Source: Streptomyces asiaticus
Lineage (GTDB): Bacteria > Actinomycetota > Actinomycetes > Streptomycetales > Streptomycetaceae
DNA length: 64,000 nt
Reading direction: 5' to 3'
Assembly: GCF_018138715.1 (NCBI RefSeq)
Contig: NZ_JAGSHX010000001.1
Span: 868,001-932,000, forward strand
The notes beneath the pieces are model-generated. The model searched no databases. It had not been told where the DNA came from and saw only the letters and a program-made list of their open reading frames with translations. The position numbers and the translations under genes were made by a program. Below are positions 41,637-49,542 of this stretch, piece after piece (the stretch's first letter is position 1; each line of letters starts with the position of its first letter).

Positions 41637-41900
41637 ATGACTGCTCAGAACGCGCCCACGGACGAGGAAATCGTCGCCGTGGTGCGGGAATTCATCACCC
41701 GGCTCAGCGGCCACCCGGACATCGAGGACGACTGGCCGCTGATCTCCGGGGGTGTCCTGGACTCGATCGCCGCGGTCCAGATGGTCGACTTCGTCGAGCG
41801 CACCTTCCACGTCGAGGTGACCGACGAGGACCTGGAACTGCTCAACTTCGACTCCGTGCGGGGACTGGCCGCCCTGGTCACCCGCCGGGTGGCGGCGTGA
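41637..41900 (+). CDS. FkbJ-like discrete acyl carrier protein
   Basis: 87 residues; Ser43 in SGGVLDSIAAVQMV is the phosphopantetheine site, and the acidic helix II and the LLNFDSVRGLAALV helix are normal. Discrete ACPs with a GGVLDS motif are the carriers of glyceryl, hydroxymalonyl or aminomalonyl units. It is directly flanked by the FkbK- and FkbI-like genes that act on its cargo. Its stop overlaps the next GTG. Confidence 0.9.
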   Translation: MTAQNAPTDEEIVAVVREFITRLSGHPDIEDDWPLISGGVLDSIAAVQMVDFVERTFHVEVTDEDLELLNFDSVRGLAALVTRRVAA

Positions 41901-43036
41901 GCACCACTGTGCCGGAAGCGGTCCTCGACGTGCTGAGGGGCGAGCAGTTCGCCGACCGGGCCACTGCCTGGGAACGGGCGGGCGCCGTCCCGCGCGAGGA
42001 CGTCGAGCGCCTGGCCGGGCACGGGCTGCTCGGCATGACCGTCGGCACCGCGCACCACGGCAGCGATCTCCCGCTGGTGGACGTGACCGAGGTGCACCGG
42101 CTGGTGGCCGCCGCCTCGCCCAGCCTGCACAGCCTGCTGGTGGTCCACGCCATGGTCTGTCACGCCCTGCGCCGCTGGGCGGTGCGGGAGACCCGCGACG
42201 CGTTCCTGCCCGAGCTGGCCACCGGCCGGGTGCTCGCCGCTTTCGCCCTCACCGAGACGGGCGGCGGAGCCGACGCCGGGGCACTGACCACCACGATCGA
42301 CCGGGACGGCGACACCCTGCGCGTCACCGGGGTGAAGCGCTGGCTCTCCTTCGGCCAGATCGCCGACGCCTACCTCGTCTTCGGCCTCACCGAGGGCCTG
42401 GACAGTTGCGCGCTGGTGGACGCGGGCAGTGCGGTGCGGGTCGAGCCCGAACCTCGCACCGCGGGCCTGCGGGCCGCGCGGCTGGCCCGCGTCACCTTCG
42501 ACGGGGCGACCGCCCCCACCGCCCGAGTGGTGGGGCGACCGGGCACTGGCATCCCCTTCGTCGCGACGTCGTGCCTGACCCTGGGCCGGCTCTGCGTCGC
42601 GGCGGGGGCGGCGGGCATCGCACAGGCCGCGCTCGACCTGGCCGTCGGTCACGCGGTCACCCGCTCCGCCGGGGACCGCGTGCTCGGGGACCACCAACTG
42701 GTGCGCGGGATGCTCGCCGACGCCGCCCTCGCCACCGAGTCCGCGACCCACTACGTGCGGTCGGCGGCGCAGGAGGTCGAGGACCGCACGCCGACGGCGG
42801 CGGTGACCGCCGCCCGCGCCAAGCTGCTGGCCTCCCGGGCGGCCAGCAGCGTGACCGCCACTGCCTCGCGTCTGCTGGGCGCCGAGGGCCAGACCGAGAA
42901 CCATCCGCTGGCCCGGCTGGCCTCCGCGGCCCGGGTGCACGAGGTGATCGAGGGACCCACCGAGGTGCTCCAGGACGTCGTGGCCACCGCGCTGCTGCGG
43001 GACCCGGGCACCACGGGGAAAGGAAGGCGGCGATGA
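41897..43036 (+). CDS. FkbI-like acyl-CoA/ACP dehydrogenase
   Basis: 379 residues, flavoprotein of the acyl-CoA dehydrogenase fold: LTETGGGADAGAL (FAD/substrate loop), VKRWLSFGQIADAYLVF, GRLCVAAGAAGIAQAALD and the C-terminal VIEGPTEVLQDVVATAL. In the FK520/ansamitocin extender pathway this enzyme performs the second oxidation, from the tartronate-semialdehyde-like ACP to hydroxymalonyl-ACP. It overlaps both neighbours by four bases. Confidence 0.88.
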   Translation: MSTTVPEAVLDVLRGEQFADRATAWERAGAVPREDVERLAGHGLLGMTVGTAHHGSDLPLVDVTEVHRLVAAASPSLHSLLVVHAMVCHALRRWAVRETRDAFLPELATGRVLAAFALTETGGGADAGALTTTIDRDGDTLRVTGVKRWLSFGQIADAYLVFGLTEGLDSCALVDAGSAVRVEPEPRTAGLRAARLARVTFDGATAPTARVVGRPGTGIPFVATSCLTLGRLCVAAGAAGIAQAALDLAVGHAVTRSAGDRVLGDHQLVRGMLADAALATESATHYVRSAAQEVEDRTPTAAVTAARAKLLASRAASSVTATASRLLGAEGQTENHPLARLASAARVHEVIEGPTEVLQDVVATALLRDPGTTGKGRRR

Positions 43037-44115
43037 CCCCGGCCACGGCCGAGAACACCGTCAAGTGCGTGGTCTGGGACCTGGACGACACCCTCTGGGA
43101 CGGCACGCTCCTGGAGGGCGACGAACTCCACGTTCCCGACGCCAACCGCACCCTGGTGCGCGTTCTGGACGAGCATGGCATCCTCCAGTCCGTCGCCAGC
43201 CGCAACGAGCCCGGCCCCGCCGAGGACCGGCTCCGCGGCTTCGGGCTCGACAAGTACTTCCTGCACCCGCAGCTCGGCTGGTCGGCCAAGTCCGCTTCGC
43301 TGCGCACGCTGCTGGAAGTGCTCAACATCAGCGCCGACAGCGTGCTGTTCGTCGACGACTCGGAGTTCGAACGTGCCGAGGTGGCCAGGGAACTGCCCGA
43401 AGTCCGCTGCGTGACGCGGGAGAAGCTGCACGAACTGGTCGCCGGCGGCCGGGTCCTGCCGCGGCAGGTGACCGCCGACGCCGCCCGTCGCCGGGAGATG
43501 TACCAGGCCGAGGACCGCCGCCGCGGGCACGAGGAGACGTTCCAGGGTCCAGCCGAGGAGTTCCTGTCCTCGCTGGGCATGACGTTGCGGGTGCGCGACG
43601 CGACCGAGGGCGACCTGGACCGCGCGGCGGAGCTGACCCGGCGCACCCACCAGCTCAACACCACCGGCATCACCTTCGACCGGGACGAGCTGGCCGAGCT
43701 GGTGCGGGACCCCGGCCACTGGGTGATCGTCGCCGAACTCGACGACCGCTTCGGCACCTACGGCACCATCGGGCTGGCCGTGCTGTCCACCGGCCCCGAG
43801 TGGACGATCCGGCTGCTGCTGATGTCCTGCCGGGTCATGGGCCGCAACGTCGGCACCGCCCTCATCGCGGCGCTGGCCCGCACCGCCGCCGCGCACGGTG
43901 CCCGCACCGTCGCCCACTTCCGGCCCACTGACCGGAACCGGCAGATGCTCGTCACCTACCGATTCGCGGGATTCGCCGTCGCGTCCCGTTCCGAGGACCG
44001 CATCGTCCTCACCATGCCGGACGACCGGATCCCGGTCGTACCCCGTTACGTCCGCCTCGTCACCGAGGACACCGCCGCTGTGCTCAGCGGCCCGACCCAG
44101 GGGGTCACCCGATGA
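43033..44115 (+). CDS. FkbH-like glyceryl-ACP synthase (HAD family)
   Basis: 360 residues. The HAD motif VVWDLDDTLWDG (about 12-23), LQSVASRNEP (motif II), the downstream Lys in GWSAKS and SVLFVDDSEFERAEV (motif IV) are as in FkbH proteins, which dephosphorylate 1,3-bisphosphoglycerate and pass the glyceryl group through a Cys to the ACP. The C-terminal 160 residues are GNAT-like, as in the family (TRRTHQLNTTGITF, NVGTALIAAL). This commits glycolytic C3 carbon to the extender unit. Confidence 0.92.
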   Translation: MTPATAENTVKCVVWDLDDTLWDGTLLEGDELHVPDANRTLVRVLDEHGILQSVASRNEPGPAEDRLRGFGLDKYFLHPQLGWSAKSASLRTLLEVLNISADSVLFVDDSEFERAEVARELPEVRCVTREKLHELVAGGRVLPRQVTADAARRREMYQAEDRRRGHEETFQGPAEEFLSSLGMTLRVRDATEGDLDRAAELTRRTHQLNTTGITFDRDELAELVRDPGHWVIVAELDDRFGTYGTIGLAVLSTGPEWTIRLLLMSCRVMGRNVGTALIAALARTAAAHGARTVAHFRPTDRNRQMLVTYRFAGFAVASRSEDRIVLTMPDDRIPVVPRYVRLVTEDTAAVLSGPTQGVTR

Positions 44116-44735
44116 CTGCCTTCACACAGAGCTGGACCGACACGTTTTCCTCCGTCTACGCCGACCAGCCGCTGGCCACGCTCTCCTGGTTCAACGCCTC
44201 CCCCGGCCTGGAGCTGGTCAAGCGGGTGATCGACGGCACGCTCAAGCCGGGTCAGCGCCTGATCGATCTGGGCAGCGGCCCCGGCGTCGACGCCGTCTTT
44301 CTGTCCGTGCAGGGCCTGGACGTCACCGGCGTCGACCTGTCCCCGGACGCCGTCGCCCGGGCCACCCGCTGGGCCGAACTGGCCGGCGCCGACGCCGAGT
44401 TCATCCAGGGCGACGTGCTCGACGTCCCGCTGCCGGACTCCTCGGCCGACGTCGTCACCGACTCCTTCGTGTTCCACAACATGCGTGACGACGCCAGGCC
44501 GCGCTACGCCGACGAAGTGCACCGCCTGCTCAAACCCGGCGGCCTGTTCCTGCTGAACTCCTTCTCCGACAAGATGGTGGCCGGTACCGGCCCGCGCCGG
44601 ATCACCAGCGAGGACATCCTCACCACGTTCACCGCCGACCGGTTCGAGTGCGTGGCGCTGTACGTGTACCGCAACGTGCCCACCCGCACCAAGCCGGACC
44701 AGCTGCACTGGTTCGGCGAGTTCCGGGCGCGCTGA
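44112..44735 (+). CDS. SAM-dependent methyltransferase
   Basis: 207 residues. Class I fold: RLIDLGSGPGVDAVFLS (motif I), VTGVDLSPDAVARA (acidic end of strand 2), VLDVPLPDSSADVVTDSFVFHNM (motif II/III, as short motifs) and LLKPGGLFLLNSFSD. It follows the FkbKJIH block where FkbG-type O-methyltransferases sit, so conversion of hydroxymalonyl- to methoxymalonyl-ACP is possible. But the sequence is of the Methyltransf_11/25 type, so tailoring of the product is equally likely. A broken paralogue of its first 55 residues lies at 22769. Confidence 0.82.
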   Translation: MTAFTQSWTDTFSSVYADQPLATLSWFNASPGLELVKRVIDGTLKPGQRLIDLGSGPGVDAVFLSVQGLDVTGVDLSPDAVARATRWAELAGADAEFIQGDVLDVPLPDSSADVVTDSFVFHNMRDDARPRYADEVHRLLKPGGLFLLNSFSDKMVAGTGPRRITSEDILTTFTADRFECVALYVYRNVPTRTKPDQLHWFGEFRAR

Positions 44736-45469
44736 TGCGGGTCGTGGTCACCGGCGGCGGCCGGGGCATCGGGCGTGCCGTCGCCCTCGGCTTCGCGGCC
44801 CACGGCGCGCAGGTCGCGGTGCTGGCCCGCACCGGGTCCCAGGTGGAGTCGGTGGCAGGCGAGATCGAGGAACTCGGCGCCGAGAGCGTAGCCGTGGCCG
44901 TGGATGTCGCGGACGAGGCGGCGCTGGGCGAGGCGGCCGAGCGGGTGGTCCAGAGGTTCGGTGGCGTGGACGTCCTCGTCAACGCCGCGGGCGTCTTCAA
45001 TCTCGGACCCACTGCCGGGTTTCCAGCGGAATCCGCGCGGACCCTGCTGGAAACCAACGTCATGGGCACGTTCCTGGCCTGCAAGATCTTCGGCAGGCAC
45101 CTGCTCGAGCAAGGCCACGGCAAGGTCGTCAACTTCTGCTCGCTGTTGTCCTACACCGCTTTCCCGGAACGGGCGCTGTACGCCGCGAGCAAGGGCGGCG
45201 TACTCCAGCTGACCCGCAGCCTGGGGGTGGAGTGGGCGGCGCGCAACGTCAACGTCAACGCGGTCGCCCCCGGCATGATCCGCATCGAGACCCCGCATCC
45301 GGCCGCGCTCGACGAGGACGCCATCGTCGGGCGCATCCCCTCCGGCCGGCGCGGCCGGCCGGCCGACATCGTCGGACCCGTCCTGTTCCTGGCCTCCCCT
45401 GCGGCCGACTACATAAACGGCCAGACCGTGGTCGTCGATGGAGGCTGGCTCAGTTATGGATACCTCTGA
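44735..45469 (+). CDS. Short-chain dehydrogenase/reductase
   Basis: 244 residues, classical SDR: TGGGRGIG cofactor loop, DVLVNAAGVF, Ser in VNFCSLLSYTAF, LYAASKGGVLQL with the catalytic Tyr and Lys, and the closing VDGGW. All catalytic residues are present, unlike the SDR at 24458. It shares TGATG with the methyltransferase stop and overlaps the next gene by 14 bases. It could reduce the beta-keto group left by the KR-less PKS, or one from the KS operon. Confidence 0.88.
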   Translation: MRVVVTGGGRGIGRAVALGFAAHGAQVAVLARTGSQVESVAGEIEELGAESVAVAVDVADEAALGEAAERVVQRFGGVDVLVNAAGVFNLGPTAGFPAESARTLLETNVMGTFLACKIFGRHLLEQGHGKVVNFCSLLSYTAFPERALYAASKGGVLQLTRSLGVEWAARNVNVNAVAPGMIRIETPHPAALDEDAIVGRIPSGRRGRPADIVGPVLFLASPAADYINGQTVVVDGGWLSYGYL

Positions 45470-46064
45470 AAGCTCCCTGGCGCTCGGAGTCTTCTGCGGC
45501 TTCTCCACGGGACCGTCGGACCGGTACGTCCAGGCGGCCACCGTGCTCGGCGCCGGCCTGGCCGCCCGCGGCCACGGGCTGGTCTACGGGGCGGGCGGGT
45601 CCGGCCTGATGGGCGCGGTGGCGCGCGGTGCCGCCGAGGGCGGTGCGCCGATCCTCGGGGTCATCCCGGAGTTCCTGCGCGCCAAGGAGATGAACGACCA
45701 CCTGCCGCCACAGCAGATCGTACTCACGGAGGATCTCCTGGAACGCAAGCGCGTCATGATCGACCGCGCGGACGCCTTCGTCGCGCTTCCGGGCGGCTAC
45801 GGCACGCTCGACGAGGTGCTCGAAGTGGTGTCCATGGCCGCACTCGGGCAGGACGTCGGTCCCCTCGTACTCTTGGACGTGGACGACGACTGGCTGCCTT
45901 TGCTCAACTACGTCGAGCGGCTGGAGAAAAGGGGCTTCGTACGCGACGCCGGCATCCTGCGCGTGGCCCGGACACCGGAGCAGGCGCTCGACATGGTGGC
46001 ACCGGCCTCGGCTGCTGCGCTTGCGCTCGCGGGCGATCCGCAGGGCAAGCAGGCGGCTTCATGA
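45456..46064 (+). CDS. LOG-family nucleoside-5'-monophosphate phosphoribohydrolase
   Basis: 202 residues. GVFCGFSTG at the start, VYGAGGSGLMGAVARGA and the signature VALPGGYGTLDEVLEV with ERKRVMI just before it (catalytic Arg and Glu) identify the Lonely-Guy family, once called lysine decarboxylases. These enzymes release a free base from nucleoside 5'-monophosphates. The ATG at 45456 follows GGAGG by 11 bases. Its place as last gene of the operon, and a GT-like gene at the start, raise the possibility of a nucleobase-derived or N-ribosylated intermediate. Confidence 0.88.
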   Translation: MDTSESSLALGVFCGFSTGPSDRYVQAATVLGAGLAARGHGLVYGAGGSGLMGAVARGAAEGGAPILGVIPEFLRAKEMNDHLPPQQIVLTEDLLERKRVMIDRADAFVALPGGYGTLDEVLEVVSMAALGQDVGPLVLLDVDDDWLPLLNYVERLEKRGFVRDAGILRVARTPEQALDMVAPASAAALALAGDPQGKQAAS

Positions 46065-46161
46065 TTTCCGCGGTATTTCGGGCACGACTGGCCGGTTACC
46101 GGGCTAGTCCGGAGCCGTCCCGTCCGGCGTGCGAGGCGACGCGCGCCCCGCGCCGACTCGG

Positions 46162-47340
46162 TCACCGGACAGAGTGTTCGACGGGATTCCTGGCGGACGA
46201 ATGGTTCGATCGTGGGCGCCGCCCGGCTCCGCTGCCAGGCCCCGTCGCCACCGCACCGCTGCTCGGTATCTGCTGGGTGGCGCAGTGGATGTTGCCGCCG
46301 CCGAGGAGGAGTTCGCGGGTGGGGAGGCCGACGACTGTGTGGTGCGGGTGGATCCTGGCGAGGCGGGCGAGGGCCTCGTCGTCGTGTTCGGGGTCGAGCA
46401 GGGGGACGAAGAGGTGGTCCTGCGTTGCGTAGAAGTTGGTGTAGGAGGCGGCGAGCCGGGGGCGTGGCACGGTGCCGGCGGTCGGGACGCCGTGACGGTC
46501 GATGCCTCGAAGCTCGGCCTCGGTGGCGTACAGCGGGCCGGGCAGCGGCAGTTTCTCCACCCGGAGGGTGCGGCCTCTGGCGTCCTGGACGCTTCTCAGG
46601 TCTTCCAGGGCGCGTGCGCTGCGCTCGTACTGGGGGTCGCTCGTGTCGTCAGTCCAGGCCAGACAGACCACCCCGGGGGCGGCGAAGCACGCGATGTTGT
46701 CCACATGGCCGCGCGTGCCGTCGTCGGCGAGGCCCCACTCGATCCACACGGTGCGGGTCACGCCGAGGTAGGCGGCCATGAGGTGATGCATGGCGGTGCG
46801 TGAGGGAACGTCGTTGCGGGCGGGGTCGAGCAGGGTCTCGGCCGTGACGAGGGCGGTTCCCTGCCCGTCGACGTGGAAGGAGCCGCCCTCCAGCACGAGC
46901 GGGGCGCGGTAGCGGTCGGTGGCGGTGAGGTCGAGCACCCTTTGGGCGTACTGGTCGTCGGTGGCCCAGTACGGGTAGCGGTTGCCGTAGCCGTTGAAGG
47001 CGAAGTCCACGCCGCGCCGCCGCCCGGTGCCGTCGACCACGAAGGTGGGGGCGATGTCCCGGGCCCAGCCCAGCCAACTGGTCGTCTCCACCACGCGGAC
47101 GCGGGAGTCGAGGCGGGAGCGGGCGTGTGCATACTGGTCGCCGGTGACCGTGACGGTGACTGCCTCCCCGGTGTCCGCGACGGCGTTGGCGAGGGCGGCG
47201 AGGGCGCGCTGCGCGGGGCGGGCTCCGTCGCGCCAGACGTAACCGTTCTGCGGCCACGCCATCCAGCATCCGTCGTGCGGCTCCCATTCCGCCGGCATGC
47301 GGAAGCCGTCCGCGGTGGGCGTGCTGTCCACGGTCCTCAT
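46162..47340 (-). CDS. aguA: Agmatine deiminase
   Basis: About 392 residues of the guanidino-group-modifying fold: FRMPAEWEPHDGCWMAWP at the start, TSWLGWARDIAPTFV, LVLEGGSFHVDGQGT, RGHVDNIACF with the catalytic His, and the nucleophile Cys in GGGNIHCATQQIP (about 355). It converts agmatine to N-carbamoylputrescine and ammonia in the cytoplasm. About 30 extra residues follow the usual end. Convergent with the biosynthetic operon and translationally coupled to the membrane gene upstream, it is probably outside the cluster. Confidence 0.9.
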   Translation of the reverse strand: MRTVDSTPTADGFRMPAEWEPHDGCWMAWPQNGYVWRDGARPAQRALAALANAVADTGEAVTVTVTGDQYAHARSRLDSRVRVVETTSWLGWARDIAPTFVVDGTGRRRGVDFAFNGYGNRYPYWATDDQYAQRVLDLTATDRYRAPLVLEGGSFHVDGQGTALVTAETLLDPARNDVPSRTAMHHLMAAYLGVTRTVWIEWGLADDGTRGHVDNIACFAAPGVVCLAWTDDTSDPQYERSARALEDLRSVQDARGRTLRVEKLPLPGPLYATEAELRGIDRHGVPTAGTVPRPRLAASYTNFYATQDHLFVPLLDPEHDDEALARLARIHPHHTVVGLPTRELLLGGGNIHCATQQIPSSGAVATGPGSGAGRRPRSNHSSARNPVEHSVR

Positions 47341-48068
47341 CGCGCGCCCCCGCGGTGGCGTTCGAGGACGAAGGCGACCGACGGCGGCGCGGGCTCGGGG
47401 TCCCGCGTCCGCGAAGGCACTCGGGCGGTGATACGGGTGCGCGCGCTCCCGCGGTGGCGGATCATCCACACGACGAGCGGGATGAGGACGGCGAATTCCA
47501 GCGGTGGCGTGAGCGAGGCGGCCGTGGACACCGGCAGGGTCAGCACGAGCAGTACACGTGCCACGGCCTCTGCCATGAGTCCGGCACCGCACACCAGCGT
47601 CTCGGTGCGGTGCGCGCGGAGCAGGATCGGCTCGTGCGGCGGTTGACCGTGCAGCCTGCCGGCCAGATAGGCGGTGGCGGGCGTGGCGGTGAGGCAGCTT
47701 GTGAGGAACACCGATCCGGCGAGGGCGCTGATCAGTGGGTCACGCAGGAGCAGCGGCTGGGGCTGGGAGGTCACGGCGGCGAAGGCGGCCGACAATCCGT
47801 ACATGAGGAGCATGGCAAGGGCCAGGCCGTCGGCACGCCGGTCGTGCAGGACGGTGGCGGCGAGCCAGAGGGCCGCCACTCCGGTCGCGGTCAGGAGCGC
47901 GGGGAGTGTGGCCACACCCGCGACGAGGCAGCCGTAGTACGCAAGGGGCGAGATGCCCAGGTCGAGGGCCAAGCGGGCCAGGCGGCCGAGGCGGCGCCGG
48001 CGCGCGGGCGCCGACGGCCGGGCCGGCTGCGGTACTGACGGCGAAGAGGTCGGCTCCGAGGGGTCCAT
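47337..48068 (-). CDS. VC0807-like integral membrane protein
   Basis: 243 residues with about six hydrophobic segments (for example ISPLAYYGCLVAGVATLPAL and VFLTSCLTATPATAYLAG). The pattern LLLRDPLISALAGSVFL plus RTETLVCGAGLMAEAVARV matches the VC0807 family, for which no activity is established to my knowledge. The ATG has AAGGAG upstream. It is divergent from a TetR gene, with the operator in between, and its stop overlaps the agmatine deiminase start. The two may form a polyamine- or guanidine-related unit under TetR control. Confidence 0.7.
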   Translation of the reverse strand: MDPSEPTSSPSVPQPARPSAPARRRRLGRLARLALDLGISPLAYYGCLVAGVATLPALLTATGVAALWLAATVLHDRRADGLALAMLLMYGLSAAFAAVTSQPQPLLLRDPLISALAGSVFLTSCLTATPATAYLAGRLHGQPPHEPILLRAHRTETLVCGAGLMAEAVARVLLVLTLPVSTAASLTPPLEFAVLIPLVVWMIRHRGSARTRITARVPSRTRDPEPAPPSVAFVLERHRGGAR

Positions 48069-48127
48069 GGCTTCTCCTTGATCCTGGTCACCGGGACGGG
48101 CGGGCTGCGGCGTCCGCCCAATTTTTT

Positions 48128-48168
48128 TAGCATCTCCGTGCTAAATAAACCGTAGCACGGTCGTGCTA
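48128..48168. promoter_or_regulatory. TetR operator pair and leaderless promoter
   Basis: TAGCACG-GT-CGTGCTA (48153-48168) is a perfect inverted repeat. TAGCATCTCCGTGCTA (48128-48143) is a partial copy 25 bases away. A TATAAA box (48167-48172) overlaps the first and lies six bases before GTG 48179. Confidence 0.65.
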
Positions 48169-48178
48169 TAAAAGCCGG

Positions 48179-48787
48179 GTGCCAAAGATGGTGGATCCCG
48201 AGGAGCGCCGCCGCGAGGTCGTGGACGCCGTCTTCCGGGTCGTGGCCCGCGGCGGCATCCAGCAGGCCACTCTCCGGAACGTCGCCGCCGAGGCCGGCCT
48301 CGCCGTCGGGTCCGTACGGCACTACTTCGCCAGCCACCGCGAGCTCCTGATGGCCGCGGCGCGCGAGATGGTGCGCCGGGTGGACGACCGAGTGGCGGCC
48401 CAGCGGGAGCGGCGGCACCCCGGGGACGACCCGTGCCTGGTGGCGCAGGAGGTGGTGGGCCAGTTCCTGCCGCTCGACGCGGCGCGCGCCGAGGAGACCG
48501 CGGTCTGGCTGGATTTCGTCGCGGCTGCCCGCACCGACCCCGCCCTGGGCGAGATCGCCGCCGAACTCCACGACGGGCTGCGGGACGTCGCCGGGCGCCT
48601 GCTGCACCGTCTGGGCGTGGACGATCCGGTGGCGGCGGAGCATCTCGCCGCAGTACTCGACGGACTCGCCCTCGGCGCGACACTCCACCCCGACCGCCTG
48701 AGTCCGGACACCATCCGGGCCGTCCTGCATCGGCACCTGACCCAACTGCCCGGCGCGGCTGACGAGTCCGAGCACCCGGACACATAG
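48179..48787 (+). CDS. TetR-family regulator
   Basis: About 202 residues. The N-terminal helix-turn-helix is clear: RRREVVDAVFRVVARGGI, then ATLRNVAAEAGLAVGSVRHYFASHREL. The C-terminal ligand domain is of the TetR_C_6 kind (EETAVWLDFVAAARTDPAL, LDGLALGATLHPD). With no ribosome site and a -10 box six bases before GTG 48179, a leaderless start is probable; ATG 48188 is the alternative. The palindromes between it and the VC0807-like gene suggest it represses both. Confidence 0.85.
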   Translation: MPKMVDPEERRREVVDAVFRVVARGGIQQATLRNVAAEAGLAVGSVRHYFASHRELLMAAAREMVRRVDDRVAAQRERRHPGDDPCLVAQEVVGQFLPLDAARAEETAVWLDFVAAARTDPALGEIAAELHDGLRDVAGRLLHRLGVDDPVAAEHLAAVLDGLALGATLHPDRLSPDTIRAVLHRHLTQLPGAADESEHPDT

Positions 48788-48789
48788 GT

Positions 48790-49540
48790 GTAGGCGCGGC
48801 AGGCTCCGGGGGCCTTCCACGCGGCCCAAGCGCGACGGCGCTCAGGAACGGCCGCACGCCGGGGCCCCGGTGGCGACGTCCAGCTCGCTCAACCGCGCTT
48901 CCAGGCCCTGCCGGAGGTTCCCGGTGGCGGCCGTGACGTCCGCACCGACACTCACGCCTCATCCCCAGCCGACCGCGGGCAGCCGCCCCGCCCCGGGCGT
49001 GCCGAAGGCCGTGCGCGCCGACGGCGCCGGGCAGGCCCCTCCCCTCCGCGCGCGGACAACGGCCATCGGCGCCACGGTGACTGAACGCGGGACCGGGCAG
49101 TGGGACCGGCGGTTGTTTTCGGCAGCGATTCCGAGACACCTACCGCAGCGCTCCACGGCGCCGACTGAGAGGGCGTGGTAAGCCAGGTGAGGCACTACGG
49201 CTGCCCGGACTGCCGACGCTCCGGTGCCGAGGGGGGTGGTGCCACAGCGCTGGCACACCGGATGCTGCCCGTGCGTATGGGGGCGGACCTCTACCGTCCA
49301 GGTGCACTGTCCCGGGCGCGCGTGGTCGTGCCGGATCCCATCGGTCGAACCCCCGGCCCCACCTGACCCGTCCGTTCGAACGCTGTCCCGCCCCGGGCCG
49401 CAGGCGGGGGAGGCCAGCGGCGGCGCTGCGCTTGATACGGCGTGTCGCCTGACACGTTCCCGCGGAACTCCGTGCCCATGCGGCGGGAGGTCTGCTTGCG
49501 CCGGCCACCGCGGATCGACATGTAGCCCGCGTTGTTGACC
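48790..49540. other. Gene-poor region
   Basis: No intact gene is evident. The minus strand has a Cys-containing open stretch around 49050-49330 (VCQRCGTT, ERCGRCLG) and a short basic stretch ending at 49521 (MSIRGGRRKQTSRRMG), neither with a ribosome site or family match that I recognise. Probably eroded DNA. Confidence 0.4.
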
Positions 49541-49542
49541 CG

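Noticed and set aside
46162..48068. Agmatine deiminase and VC0807-like gene as part of the biosynthetic cluster
   Set aside because: They are convergent with the operon, coupled to each other and linked to their own TetR regulator; inclusion is possible but unsupported.
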